52,392 nucleotides of DNA from Algoriphagus faecimaris (GTDB lineage: Bacteria > Bacteroidota > Bacteroidia > Cytophagales > Cyclobacteriaceae). Both the position numbers and the translations under genes were made by a program. Below the pieces are notes generated by a model. The model was not told where the DNA came from, searched no databases, and was given only the letters and a program-made list of their open reading frames with translations. The stretch spans positions 1 through 52,392 of the forward strand of contig NZ_FNAC01000036.1 in NCBI RefSeq assembly GCF_900101705.1, written 5' to 3'. Shown here one piece after another: positions 7,616 to 17,405 of the stretch (the first letter of the stretch is position 1; the number at the start of each line of letters is the position of its first letter).

Positions 7616-10059
7616 TTACTTATTAATTTACTTTCCAAGAAAGGTTTCACCTTGCTCAGGTATTGGGTAATTATTTGATATTCAGCTGCTATTCCTTCCA
7701 GGTCTTCTTCTTCGGCCAGGTATTCCATTAAAATCAGACTGCTATCATCCGCTCCTATCACACCAAAGGAGGATTTAATTCTATGGCAACTTGCTTTGAT
7801 TTTTTTAAAATCTTCTTGATTTATCAGTTCTGCGATTTCAGGTTCCCAGTTCTGGATTTGGATGATAAACATTTGAATCATTTCTTGCTCAAATTGCTCA
7901 ATTCCACCGGAAAATTCCTTTAAAATATTGAGATCTACCGGAACTTCCAACTTTTTGGTTGTGCTTATTTGATGACTTTCTGAAGGTCGCTTATGATATT
8001 CAGTCCAAAGGTAAAGCTTTTCGAAAAGTTCTTCTTTTTTAAAAGGCTTACCTAGGTAATCATTCATTCCAATATCTAGGCATTTTTGCTTTTCCTTGAT
8101 CAGATAATTGGCAGAAAGTGCAATGATAGGTACCTTCGTTTTGATTTCCTCTCGCAGGACTTGGGTAGTCTGATAACCATCCATCAGCGGCATTTGAATA
8201 TCCATCAGTACCAAATCAAATGGCTTTTCCTTAAAAAGCGATACACCCTCGACACCGGAAGGAGCTATTTCCAATTCAAATTGGGTCGACTTCAATAGAG
8301 TTTGGACCAAGACTTGATTGAGTTCATTGTCCTCGCAGAGAAGTATTTTGATTGGTTTCTCTACTTTTTGGAAGGTAATGGGATCATTTTTGAGATAAAT
8401 AACTCCATTGGATTTAGGAAAAGGAATAGTAAACAAAAACTCAGTGCCTATTCCTTCCCTGCTACTTACCTCGATGGTGCCGTCCATCTTCTCCACGAGA
8501 CTTTTACTGATATTCAGTCCCAAGCCTGTTCCACCAAATTTCCGGGAAATCTTCTCATCACTTTGTGAAAATCGGTCAAAAATCACCGCTAATTTATCCA
8601 AGGGAATCCCTATCCCTGAATCAATAATCCGAAAACGAATGTCAGAATCCGCTTCAGTTTGGTAAAACAGTTCCACTTTAAGCTTGACAAAACCGGATTC
8701 TGTGAATTTAATAGCATTTCCGATCAAATTGATGAGCACCTGAGAAAGCCGATTTTTATCTCCTTTGACCCAAATGGGTACCTCATCGGCAATTTCAATA
8801 CTAAAATCCAGATTTTTCTGAAATGCCTTCAATTGTAAAAACGAGCTTAGTTCCTGAATGGATTCATGCAGATTGAAATCCAGAGATTCGATTTGAAAAA
8901 GACCCGATTCAATTTTAGAAAGGTCCAAAATATCATTGATCACAAAAAGTAAATTGTCTCCGGCAGATTTTACTGCATTCAGCTGCTCCAATTTTACCGC
9001 ATCCTTTTCAACTTCCAGCAGCAACTGAGTAAAGCCCAACACAGCATGAATGGGAGTTCGGATTTCGTGACTGACATTGGCAATAAACTGGTCTTTTTGA
9101 CTATTCAATTGATCGGCTTGTTCTTTAGCCTGCTGCAGCTGTTTCCTGCTTTCGATCGATTTGGTGATTTCTTGCGCTATTTTGATCACCCTTTGAACCT
9201 TTCCATTTTCATCCAAAACCGGATTGTAAGTAGCCATCAACCAAACTTCCTTCCCCGATTTATGCAACCTCTTCATCTGTCCGGATTTGAATTGACCATT
9301 ACTTAGGCTTTCCCAAAACTCTTTATTTTTCAGCAAGTCCTCCTCAAACAAAAGATTGGAATGATGTTCTCCCTCAAGCGATTGAGAATTATAACCCAAA
9401 TATTCGGCAAAAATTTCATTAGCTTCAAGAATAAAACCATCCGGAGAAAACTGAACTAATCCACTAGATAGGCTAATCGCCTGAAGTAAGGCATTGATTT
9501 CACTTTCTTTTTGATCCAGGCGTTCGAAAAGTACTTTGCTTTGTTTGTCAACAATAGTTTCTAACTCCAAGCCAAGTTTTTGATTCATTTTTTTGGCCTC
9601 CATCAAGGCCATGGCTTGCTGGGCTAAAAGTTTGAAAGATTTCTGCTGCTTTTCTGAAAGGATGTGTTTTTGGGTACTGGCTACGCAAACTGTACCGATG
9701 TTCTGGCCATTGGGAGCTTTAAGGGGTAAGCCCGCGTAAAATTTCAATCCATCCGGACCTTGAGCAGCTGCTTTGTCTTTGACCCTGAGGTCCTGTTGAA
9801 CATCTTGAATTTCCAGGTACGCATCATCCAATAGAGTGAACTGGCAAAAAGAGTCTTCTATCGGTACTTCCTGATTTTCCACTCCTACTTTGGCTTTGTA
9901 CCATTGCCTTTTGCCATCTATCAAGGAAATAATAGCGATCGGTACCTCACATACGATTGAGATCAATTCAGCCAAGCGATCCATTTCCTCCTCAGCTGGG
10001 GTGTCCAGCAGATTATAGGATAATACTGTTTTGAGGCGCTCGATTTCCTGGGCTTCCAT
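7612..10059 (-). CDS. Hybrid sensor histidine kinase (GAF-PAS-HisKA-HATPase-REC-Hpt)
   Basis: A cytoplasmic phosphorelay protein of 815 residues. Domains in order: GAF sensor (about 1-160), PAS (about 185-300), HisKA with the phospho-histidine in 'NVSHEIRTP' (about 330), HATPase with N-box 'NLIGNAIKFTESG' and G-boxes 'DSGIGIP' and 'GGTGLGL', a receiver with acceptor Asp in 'LVLMDIQMPLMDGY', and a C-terminal Hpt domain with 'CHRIKSS' carrying the transfer histidine. No transmembrane helix is visible, so the signal is intracellular. The complete relay His-Asp-His and the overlapping response regulator gene make a four-step relay likely. A TAnnTTTG-type -7 box lies at 10074-10081, just ahead of the start, although no clear TTG -33 element was seen. 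Confidence 0.92.
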   Translation of the reverse strand: MEAQEIERLKTVLSYNLLDTPAEEEMDRLAELISIVCEVPIAIISLIDGKRQWYKAKVGVENQEVPIEDSFCQFTLLDDAYLEIQDVQQDLRVKDKAAAQGPDGLKFYAGLPLKAPNGQNIGTVCVASTQKHILSEKQQKSFKLLAQQAMALMEAKKMNQKLGLELETIVDKQSKVLFERLDQKESEINALLQAISLSSGLVQFSPDGFILEANEIFAEYLGYNSQSLEGEHHSNLLFEEDLLKNKEFWESLSNGQFKSGQMKRLHKSGKEVWLMATYNPVLDENGKVQRVIKIAQEITKSIESRKQLQQAKEQADQLNSQKDQFIANVSHEIRTPIHAVLGFTQLLLEVEKDAVKLEQLNAVKSAGDNLLFVINDILDLSKIESGLFQIESLDFNLHESIQELSSFLQLKAFQKNLDFSIEIADEVPIWVKGDKNRLSQVLINLIGNAIKFTESGFVKLKVELFYQTEADSDIRFRIIDSGIGIPLDKLAVIFDRFSQSDEKISRKFGGTGLGLNISKSLVEKMDGTIEVSSREGIGTEFLFTIPFPKSNGVIYLKNDPITFQKVEKPIKILLCEDNELNQVLVQTLLKSTQFELEIAPSGVEGVSLFKEKPFDLVLMDIQMPLMDGYQTTQVLREEIKTKVPIIALSANYLIKEKQKCLDIGMNDYLGKPFKKEELFEKLYLWTEYHKRPSESHQISTTKKLEVPVDLNILKEFSGGIEQFEQEMIQMFIIQIQNWEPEIAELINQEDFKKIKASCHRIKSSFGVIGADDSSLILMEYLAEEEDLEGIAAEYQIITQYLSKVKPFLESKLISK

Positions 10060-10170
10060 GAATTTATTTTTAGCAAAAATAAGTAGATGAATGAGATAGA
10101 AAAGGAATTAAAATTTAAAGCATTAAAGCGGTTTGTAAATACATTTCAGTGACTTGAAAAATAAGAACAA

Positions 10171-10202
10171 AAAAATCCCACCTCAATAGAAGTGGGATTT
10201 TT
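10171..10202. terminator. Rho-independent terminator
   Basis: An 11-bp stem, AAAAATCCCAC at 10171-10181 with GTGGGATTTTT at 10192-10202, around a 10-base loop. It lies 20 bases past the stop of the large secreted-protein gene on the minus strand and ends in a T tract there; the A tract on the other arm could make it bidirectional. Confidence 0.85.
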
Positions 10203-10222
10203 GATAAGACTAGATTCAAATT

Positions 10223-13200
10223 TTACTTTTTAATCAATCGCTTAGTCATCACAATCACTCCTGTTTTGACTTGAACTGTGTAGAGTCCCGATGCCAAGCC
10301 ATCCAAATCGAAGGTCTGAATGAAGCTGCCATTTCGGAGCTCTTCATTTTCAAGCACCAATCTTCCCGTTGCATCGAAGATTCGAATGGCTACCGTGGCT
10401 TCTTGATCCAAATCTACCATTACCGAAGTCTCTTCATGAGCAGGGTTTGGATAGAGGAGGAATTCACCAGGCTTGAGCTCTTGAGAAAATTTAAGCCCAA
10501 TTTCTTCGGATAAATTGTTCATTACCTCAGCTGTTGGATCGGTAATCTCCCGCTTATTGCCTTTACCCTTAGGCGTATGGATAGTAATAGCCCCACCCCC
10601 TAGGACAGTTGATGCATCTGAGTTGTCATCCGCACCCAATCCATTGTCATAGACTATGCCTGTTGGGCCCCAGATTTTAATTCGGAACTGATCTGGATCT
10701 GTTCCACCATTCCAATTACCATCTAGAGCAACCAGCGTGAATTTGTACCCAGGGATATCATTAACAGTCCCTTCACCTCTGTAAGTAGCCTTCCTACCCG
10801 AAATCACCAAGGAACCCGATTCATGCAGCGTGGATTTGAAATATAAACCTCCGGCATGGAATTCAAACTCAGTGTTACCATCCACACGGTTAGACCCTTT
10901 CTTGTATTTGGATACAAATCCAAAGTTGGCTTTACCTGCTAGGCTTTCATCTGCTTTGTAAGCCCTTTCTGGTGACATGATCCAACCACCACCGGTAACA
11001 AAGTTTCCATTCGGATCATATATTGGCAGGTAGGCCACAGATTCAATAAGCCCCGAACATTCCTGTATTGTTGCCGATACTTTGTAGACAACTGGTATAC
11101 TACCTAAACCAGTAGCGTCAAGAGTTAACGTTGCCACACCTGATCCATCAGTGATTGCTATTCCTTTTTCGACACCGTCAAGTGAGAATGTTACTTCAAG
11201 TCCGCCAGTGGCGGGTGATACAATTGCTTTCAGAACGGCATCACTTCCTATCGGAACAGGAGTGCCTGAATCAGAAGCATCTATGCTCAGCGCTGCATTA
11301 TCGTTGATAGTCACCGTGGCATTGGCATTGGCTGTATTTCCAGCAGCATCTGTCACTGATACAGAAACATTATTGTCTCCTATATTGTCGCAATCAAAGG
11401 TGAAAACTGTTGGGCTAAATACCACATCACTACAGTTATCCGTTGCGGCAAAAATATCAGTAGCCTGCAATGTGACCGTATTTGTTAAACCAAGTACTGC
11501 TGATGGTGTCGGGTTAATCACTTTGATCACCGGTGCTTCTGCATCAACCACGGTTATGGTGAAGCTTTCTTGCTTTGCTTTATTACCCGCTGCATCCACC
11601 GCATCCACCGTCACGATGGTAGTTCCTATCGGGAAGAGGGTGTTTGGTTCCTGACTATAGCTGATGGTAGTACCCGGGCAATTATCAGAAACAAATGCAC
11701 TAAAGTCTATTATGATACCACACTGGCCTGGATCATTATTTTGAGTTCTTGAAGCCGGAATGGCGGTAATTACTGGAGCTTCTGCATCTATCACGGTTAC
11801 AGTAAAGCTCTTTTGGATAGCTTTATTGCCAGCCGCATCTGTGGCATCTACAGTTACGGTAGTGGTTCCTAATGGGAAAAATGATCCAGAAGAATGGCTA
11901 GCGGTATAGCTTATTGATGGGTCACAATCATCGCTAATACCTACAGTATAGGTAACTGTGGCACCACACTGGCCAGCATCATTGCTCACAGTAATATCAT
12001 CTGGGACAGTAACTATCGGTGCAGTATTGTCTACCACTGTAATGGTAGTAGAAGCTGTACTAGAACCGCCATTACCATCATCAACAGTCAAGCTGACGTT
12101 GGTCACGCCCAATGGATAAGGACCAGCTGGACTCACTGAGAAGGATAACTCATCACCATTAGCATCTGTCGACCCTCCATCAAAATCAGCAGCGGTAGCG
12201 GTACCCTGACAATTTGCATCGGCAGAGATCGTGAGAGATTGCGCAACTGCGACTGGAGCCTCATTACACACATTATTTGGATCGGTTACTGTCAATATAT
12301 AGTCTCCTGAGGTTTGATTCCCTGCATCGTCAAAAGCAGTTACTGTAACAGTAAAAGAGCCTAGATCACCACAAGTATAAGTACTTGATCCAGTGCCACC
12401 TACCCTATTAATCCCACAATTATCACTAAGTTGAACAATCGCTCCATTATTTAAGGCATTGCCATTTGCCGTTCCATCAGGATCGATGATTACTGTTACG
12501 TCCTGAAGAACCAACACAGGAGGCGTAGTATCCTCAACCCTAATGTTCTGGCTTACTGAGGTGGTATTTCCTGATGGATCGGTAAAGGTCCAAGTGCGAA
12601 CTTCAGTGAAGTCAACTCCATTGGCATCATATGTTTTAGTAATGATAGGAGATATACGTGTTGTACCATCTTCACAATTATCGGTAAAAGTCAAATCAAC
12701 CGGAGCAGGTACATCACCCTCACATTCCACGGTTACATCAGCCGGAACAGGTGGAGCAACAGGAGGAGTGATATCTTTCACGATAATAGTCTGACTTACA
12801 GAAGAGCTGTTACCAGCGGCATCGAAAAAGGTCCACGTACGCACTTCTTCAAAGCTACCACGAAAGATATCATTAAGATTGAGCAAATCTAAATCAGAGG
12901 AACCTAAAGGAAATTCATCTGAATAATAGATGATAGTCGGGCTTGCAGTAATCGAACCTGAACAATTGTCAGATGCTGTTAAATCCATCGGTGGCGGAAC
13001 CTCACTTGCGCATTGCAGAGTCAAGTCTTCAGGTGCAGACGGAGGAACAGGAGCAGTATCATCTTTTACGGTAACAGTAGTAGTGGCGGTGCTGGATGCC
13101 CCTTTGCTATTGGTAACTGTTAAGATCACATTGGTTACGCCCAGGTCGTAAGGCCCTAATGGCGCTATACTAAAGGAAAGCACATCACCCTCAGGGTCGG

Positions 13201-16200
13201 TAGAACCTCCATCAAAGTCAGTGGCTACTGCAACTGCCTGGCAGTTTTCACTGGCGGATAAAACTAGCGGTTTAGCTACGGCTACCGGGGGTTGGTTGCA
13301 AACACCAAAAGGATCGATAACGGTAACATTAATAGAAGCAGATGACTGATTGCCTGCTGCATCCGATACCGTTAAAGTAACTAGCTTAGGGCTACCCAGA
13401 TCATTGCAACTGAATGATGTTGGGCTAATGGAGCGGTCTGCGATACCACAGTTATCACTACTTCCGCCATCAAAATCATCCGCGTTCATTAATAAATTTC
13501 CGGTGGCATCCAAGGCCAAAAGTCGGGTAGTGGCACCGGCCTTCAGCACGTAGGTTTTAAAAATCAAGTCATTAATCTGTGAGCTTATAAGAGTATTGGT
13601 ATTTATACTGTATGAATAGAAAGTACCGCCAGAATAGGGATCACCACCAAGCACTACAGCTGTTTGTATTCTATGGTTCCCCGTGGTGGTTAGGGTCATT
13701 AGATAAGAACTCCCTGCCGTAACAGTAATTGGACTATCAAAGATAAAGGGGACGAATGCATCAGTAGCATCTACGTTCGCAAAAGAAGCAGTACCCAGCA
13801 GCATCCCCGGATTATTGGGATCGGAACCGTTGTAGAGGTTTAAAGTAATCGTGCCCGCCTCAATTGTGCGGGCAATTTCCACATCAATCCGGGACATAAA
13901 ACCAGTCGATGCTGCCTCAAATGTTTGTGCTGATATATTGAATAAACCAAGAGGTGAATTGGTGGCATTTGGTATCGCGGCCAAATTCACTTCTACATCT
14001 ACAACTTCGCCTAAGCTTACGGCAGTTGGTGCTTCAGTATCAGGTGTCAAAAGAATTTCTACCTCTAGGCTTCCTTTTGCACCTAGATTATCCGTCACTT
14101 CAACTTTATATATGCCTGCGGCCAGGTTATTCAAATCTTCTAAGTCAGCAGTAAAAGTATCCGGACCAGTCCAAGAGATCACAGGGGTTCCTGTAGCTCC
14201 GGCTATGGTCAGGTCAATACTGCCGTTTCGGCCCGGGCAAGTCTCATCTACTTTGGTCGCTGATAAACTCAATTCAGCAGGAGTAGCATCAAATAAGGTC
14301 AACTGACCATATAGGGGGAATCCCCCATTTGTCAAATTAAAATCCGCAGTCTTGAGGTAGGAATTATTGGCAGGATCATATTCAAATACAACTCCATAAT
14401 CTTCGGAACCTCCTACAGTGGTCATACCCCATAATTTACCGCCGTAAGCTGATAAGGTGCCGTAAGGAGATCCACCACTCGCCAAACTAAAGCTATGTTT
14501 TCTGCTGAAAGTATCCGTATTTGGGTTAAATTCAAACAAAACACCATTTCCTGCTCCCCCACCAGAAGTCAACCCATAAAGTTTATTGTCCAATACAGTC
14601 AGACTACCAAAAGGAGTCATCCCATTGGCGGATTCAAAATCAAACTTTTTTACAATTGTTGCCGAACTAGGATTATACTCAAAAATCACTCCTCCAAAAT
14701 TAGCACCACCTGAAGTGGTCATTCCGTAAAGGATACCTTCAAATTCAACTAGACTTCCAAGTGGTCCCTCCCCGTTGAGCCCTTCAAAAGAAGCTCCATT
14801 TGTAAACGAACCTGAGACAGGGTCAAACTCAAATACAACCCCTTTATTATTCCTTCCACCCGCTTTTGAAAGCCCATAAAATTTACCATTGAGTACCGTC
14901 AAACTTCCAAATGGAGACCCACCACTGGCGCTTGATTGATCAAAATTTGCCATTCTTACAAATGAGGAATTAATCGGATCGTACATGAAAATCAATCCTT
15001 GATCATTTGCCCCTCCATTGGGCGTCATCCCATAGAACTTATCATTATAGAGAGTCAAGTCTCCTGATGGTTTGGCACCATTGCTTCCATCAAACTCGAC
15101 AAGGGGCGTATAATTTTGGCTTGCCGGATCAAAAGAAAAAATAACTCCAACTTCACCCTTTCCACCTATTGCAGCCATGCCGTAAAACACACCATTAAAC
15201 AAGGTCAAACTGCCAGAAGGAAAGCTACCATTGGTTTTGTTGAAATCAACTCGGATACCATAAGCATCAGTAATAGGGTTAAACTCAAAAATAACTCCAG
15301 AATCACCTTTTCCTCCCGAAGTGGTCATACCGTATAGTCTACTATTAAACTCTGTCAAACTGCCTAACGGAAGACTCCCGCTTTCCTTTTCGAAATCCCT
15401 CTTTTTGATGTATGAATTAGTCGTGGGTTCGAACTCAAAGAGAACACCGACATCGCCTGTCCCGCCATTTACTGTCACCCCGTAAAGCTTGCCGTTAAAA
15501 AGGGTCAAAGCACCAAAAGGAGCGCTTCCATTTGCTCCATCGAATACATCAAAGGTGAAAAACGTTTTACTATTTGGATTATACTCAAAAATAAATCCAT
15601 TGTCAGAACTACCCCCTTTAGGTCTTGTCCCATAAAGATTGCCGCCCAAAACTGTTAATCCACCATCATCCTGAGAATTGCTATCCTTTCCTTCAGAAAA
15701 ATCGAGTAATTTTGTAAACTCAAGTACTTTCGTGAACTCATTTTCGCCGAAAGAAAATAAAACACCATTATCTGTAGTTCCACCACTAGTAGTAGTCCCA
15801 TAAAGCACATTGTTAAGGACTGTCAAACTGCCCCAAGGAAAACTGCCATTTACTCCATCAAAATCATGTAATATTGAATAGGTCGCTGTCAATGGATCGA
15901 ATGAAAAAATAGATCCCGCGTTTTGGGATCCACCTGAAAACGTCAATCCGAAAAGTATGCCGTTTAAGTTTACCAAACCACCTGAAGGAGTGGATCCATC
16001 TAAATCAAATTCATACTTTTCTGAGTACAAAACTGTCACTGGATCAAACTCAAAAATGACACCTCCATTGGTTTCACCACCTGAGGTTGTTCCGTACAAT
16101 TTCCCATTGAATTCTATCAGTCCCCCATTTGGAAAACTTGAACTTGCAAAGTCATGCTTTTTTGTATAAACCCCGTTTATAGGGTTAAATTCAAACAATA

Positions 16201-16552
16201 CACCACTGAAAAAAGCACCTCCGCTATAAGTCAATCCATATAATTTGCCATTGACTTCTGTTAAATTATTATAGTCCGGTCTTCCTGGTGAAGCATTGGT
16301 GAATCCTGTAGGAGCAGGATCAATCAGTGCTTGCTTATTGATATCGTATTCAATAATTGCACCTGTACCATCTTTCCCTCCCTGGGAAGTAAGTCCATAT
16401 AATGTGGTTCTTTGAGCTAACGATGGCGATAGGGTCAAAAACAATAAAAGGAAGGACAAGCTGTATACCATGAGGTATAAGGGTATCTTTTTTTCAAATG
16501 AAAAAGGAAATTTCTGCCATCCAGAAAATTTATTTTTTATTGATTGATTCAT
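10223..16552 (-). CDS. Giant T9SS-secreted GloVer-repeat and HYR-domain protein
   Basis: A 2109-residue exported protein. A signal sequence with a long basic start and hydrophobic core (about 25-46) ends at 'SLAQ'. Fourteen complete repeats of about 48-50 residues follow (about 49-750), each with a LYG(M/L)T..GG....GV(I/L)FE(F/Y)(D/N)P core: the Gloeo_Verruco (GloVer) repeat, likely forming a beta-propeller. Then come Ig-like/HYR modules marked by 'DAAGN' and 'DNC' segments, and a C-terminal type IX sorting domain beginning 'LYPNPA' and ending 'KRLIKK'. The protein should be placed on or released from the cell surface. The binding partner is unknown; adhesion or glycan binding is possible. 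It is a single-gene unit with a strong terminator right after its stop. Confidence 0.88.
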   Translation of the reverse strand: MNQSIKNKFSGWQKFPFSFEKKIPLYLMVYSLSFLLLFLTLSPSLAQRTTLYGLTSQGGKDGTGAIIEYDINKQALIDPAPTGFTNASPGRPDYNNLTEVNGKLYGLTYSGGAFFSGVLFEFNPINGVYTKKHDFASSSFPNGGLIEFNGKLYGTTSGGETNGGVIFEFDPVTVLYSEKYEFDLDGSTPSGGLVNLNGILFGLTFSGGSQNAGSIFSFDPLTATYSILHDFDGVNGSFPWGSLTVLNNVLYGTTTSGGTTDNGVLFSFGENEFTKVLEFTKLLDFSEGKDSNSQDDGGLTVLGGNLYGTRPKGGSSDNGFIFEYNPNSKTFFTFDVFDGANGSAPFGALTLFNGKLYGVTVNGGTGDVGVLFEFEPTTNSYIKKRDFEKESGSLPLGSLTEFNSRLYGMTTSGGKGDSGVIFEFNPITDAYGIRVDFNKTNGSFPSGSLTLFNGVFYGMAAIGGKGEVGVIFSFDPASQNYTPLVEFDGSNGAKPSGDLTLYNDKFYGMTPNGGANDQGLIFMYDPINSSFVRMANFDQSSASGGSPFGSLTVLNGKFYGLSKAGGRNNKGVVFEFDPVSGSFTNGASFEGLNGEGPLGSLVEFEGILYGMTTSGGANFGGVIFEYNPSSATIVKKFDFESANGMTPFGSLTVLDNKLYGLTSGGGAGNGVLFEFNPNTDTFSRKHSFSLASGGSPYGTLSAYGGKLWGMTTVGGSEDYGVVFEYDPANNSYLKTADFNLTNGGFPLYGQLTLFDATPAELSLSATKVDETCPGRNGSIDLTIAGATGTPVISWTGPDTFTADLEDLNNLAAGIYKVEVTDNLGAKGSLEVEILLTPDTEAPTAVSLGEVVDVEVNLAAIPNATNSPLGLFNISAQTFEAASTGFMSRIDVEIARTIEAGTITLNLYNGSDPNNPGMLLGTASFANVDATDAFVPFIFDSPITVTAGSSYLMTLTTTGNHRIQTAVVLGGDPYSGGTFYSYSINTNTLISSQINDLIFKTYVLKAGATTRLLALDATGNLLMNADDFDGGSSDNCGIADRSISPTSFSCNDLGSPKLVTLTVSDAAGNQSSASINVTVIDPFGVCNQPPVAVAKPLVLSASENCQAVAVATDFDGGSTDPEGDVLSFSIAPLGPYDLGVTNVILTVTNSKGASSTATTTVTVKDDTAPVPPSAPEDLTLQCASEVPPPMDLTASDNCSGSITASPTIIYYSDEFPLGSSDLDLLNLNDIFRGSFEEVRTWTFFDAAGNSSSVSQTIIVKDITPPVAPPVPADVTVECEGDVPAPVDLTFTDNCEDGTTRISPIITKTYDANGVDFTEVRTWTFTDPSGNTTSVSQNIRVEDTTPPVLVLQDVTVIIDPDGTANGNALNNGAIVQLSDNCGINRVGGTGSSTYTCGDLGSFTVTVTAFDDAGNQTSGDYILTVTDPNNVCNEAPVAVAQSLTISADANCQGTATAADFDGGSTDANGDELSFSVSPAGPYPLGVTNVSLTVDDGNGGSSTASTTITVVDNTAPIVTVPDDITVSNDAGQCGATVTYTVGISDDCDPSISYTASHSSGSFFPLGTTTVTVDATDAAGNKAIQKSFTVTVIDAEAPVITAIPASRTQNNDPGQCGIIIDFSAFVSDNCPGTTISYSQEPNTLFPIGTTIVTVDAVDAAGNKAKQESFTITVVDAEAPVIKVINPTPSAVLGLTNTVTLQATDIFAATDNCSDVVFSPTVFTFDCDNIGDNNVSVSVTDAAGNTANANATVTINDNAALSIDASDSGTPVPIGSDAVLKAIVSPATGGLEVTFSLDGVEKGIAITDGSGVATLTLDATGLGSIPVVYKVSATIQECSGLIESVAYLPIYDPNGNFVTGGGWIMSPERAYKADESLAGKANFGFVSKYKKGSNRVDGNTEFEFHAGGLYFKSTLHESGSLVISGRKATYRGEGTVNDIPGYKFTLVALDGNWNGGTDPDQFRIKIWGPTGIVYDNGLGADDNSDASTVLGGGAITIHTPKGKGNKREITDPTAEVMNNLSEEIGLKFSQELKPGEFLLYPNPAHEETSVMVDLDQEATVAIRIFDATGRLVLENEELRNGSFIQTFDLDGLASGLYTVQVKTGVIVMTKRLIKK

Positions 16553-17145
16553 ATTAGTTGATTTAATGGAGACTTGAAATTTTATCGAATGCTTTATTTG
16601 AGGCTTACACGCTAGAAAAGAAATCCATTAGATCTTCAATACACCAAGACAAATTTTTAAAAAAAACCAGCCTCTTAGTTCCACCATACTCTAAGCTGAG
16701 AGTATAAATAAGAATCTCTAATTGGGATAAATACCATTCTACAAGTACCTAGTTAAAAATAAAGACAATCAAAGAGAGAAAGGCCTGAACTGGGTCGAAC
16801 GACACTTATTTTTGTCCGAAGGCATGGATTTATTTTCCCAATGAAATAAAGTGGAAAAACGACAATAAGCCTCGATGCCTTTTTCCTAAAAAGGAAAATG
16901 TATTGGTCAGTAAAGAGAAAGATATAGGAATTGAGGAAAGAAATCACTGGCCCCAGATTAGGTCCCTATCAAATAGAGTAGTGGAAAAAAATGATCATAA
17001 TACCACAATCAAAAAGCCTCTCTGATGCTAATAAGACTAAATATCGGAAACTAGAGCCCCTTTACCCTTCAAAAACGTTATTCGTCCATTCGCGGCTTAA
17101 AATTGTATGCCACTAATTCAAGAATATTTATATCCTTTCTTCGCC

Positions 17146-17190
17146 CCTGTCCGTGCCTGCCTGACGGACAGTCAGGTCCTCACGGGCAGG
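17146..17190. repeat. Compound GC-rich hairpin
   Basis: Outer arms at 17146-17155 and 17181-17190 pair with a single G-T mismatch, and an inner stem CTGAC/GTCAG sits at 17161-17175. It is much more GC-rich than the surrounding DNA, as expected of an inserted palindromic repeat. Confidence 0.6.
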
Positions 17191-17213
17191 AAGAAATATA
17201 TTTTGACAACTAG

Positions 17214-17349
17214 AATCAAATCGCTTCTCCGAAGCTCTTTCACCCTTTCTCCTCTTCTATTACTACACTCAAAATGTCTCGCTGAGGCTTAAAGTCTAAA
17301 GCAGCCTTCCTATCCAGAAAATGTAATTCGCACATTGGTGGCTAAAATC
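17214..17349. repeat. Dispersed intergenic repeat, copy 2
   Basis: Shares three blocks with copy 1 at 4492, at exactly the same offsets (0, +64, +111). The third block here, AATTCGCACATTGGTGGCTAAAA, is a decayed version of the first arm of the perfect hairpin in copy 1, and its second arm is lost. Confidence 0.7.
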
Positions 17350-17405
17350 TAAAGCCTGAATAAAATACAAAGCTTCAAACTTGATTTTGGCATTTTCACT
17401 TTTCC

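Larger units (their letters stand above)
16553..17405. other. Gene-free region with palindromes and a dispersed repeat
   Basis: About 850 bases with no credible gene. It includes a small hairpin near 16687-16706 (ATACTCT/AGAGTAT), a compound hairpin at 17146-17190 (CCTGTCCGTG outer arms with CTGAC/GTCAG inside), and copy 2 of the dispersed repeat at 17214-17349. The promoter of the giant secreted-protein gene should lie near 16560-16620, but I could not identify its boxes. The open frame at 16753-16947 has no recognisable protein features. Confidence 0.55.

Noticed and set aside
11151..11654. Plus-strand open frame inside the giant gene
   Set aside because: It is the antisense shadow of the HYR-domain coding sequence, rich in Val, Thr and Ala through mirrored codons, with no own features.
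10223..16552. Repetitive DNA resembling a CRISPR array
   Set aside because: The periodicity of about 145-150 bases follows the GloVer protein repeats in an uninterrupted reading frame, with no constant short repeat and unique spacers, and no cas genes.
16753..16947. Minus-strand 64-residue hydrophobic frame
   Set aside because: Chance frame in AT-rich intergenic DNA; no family feature, operon link or start signal.
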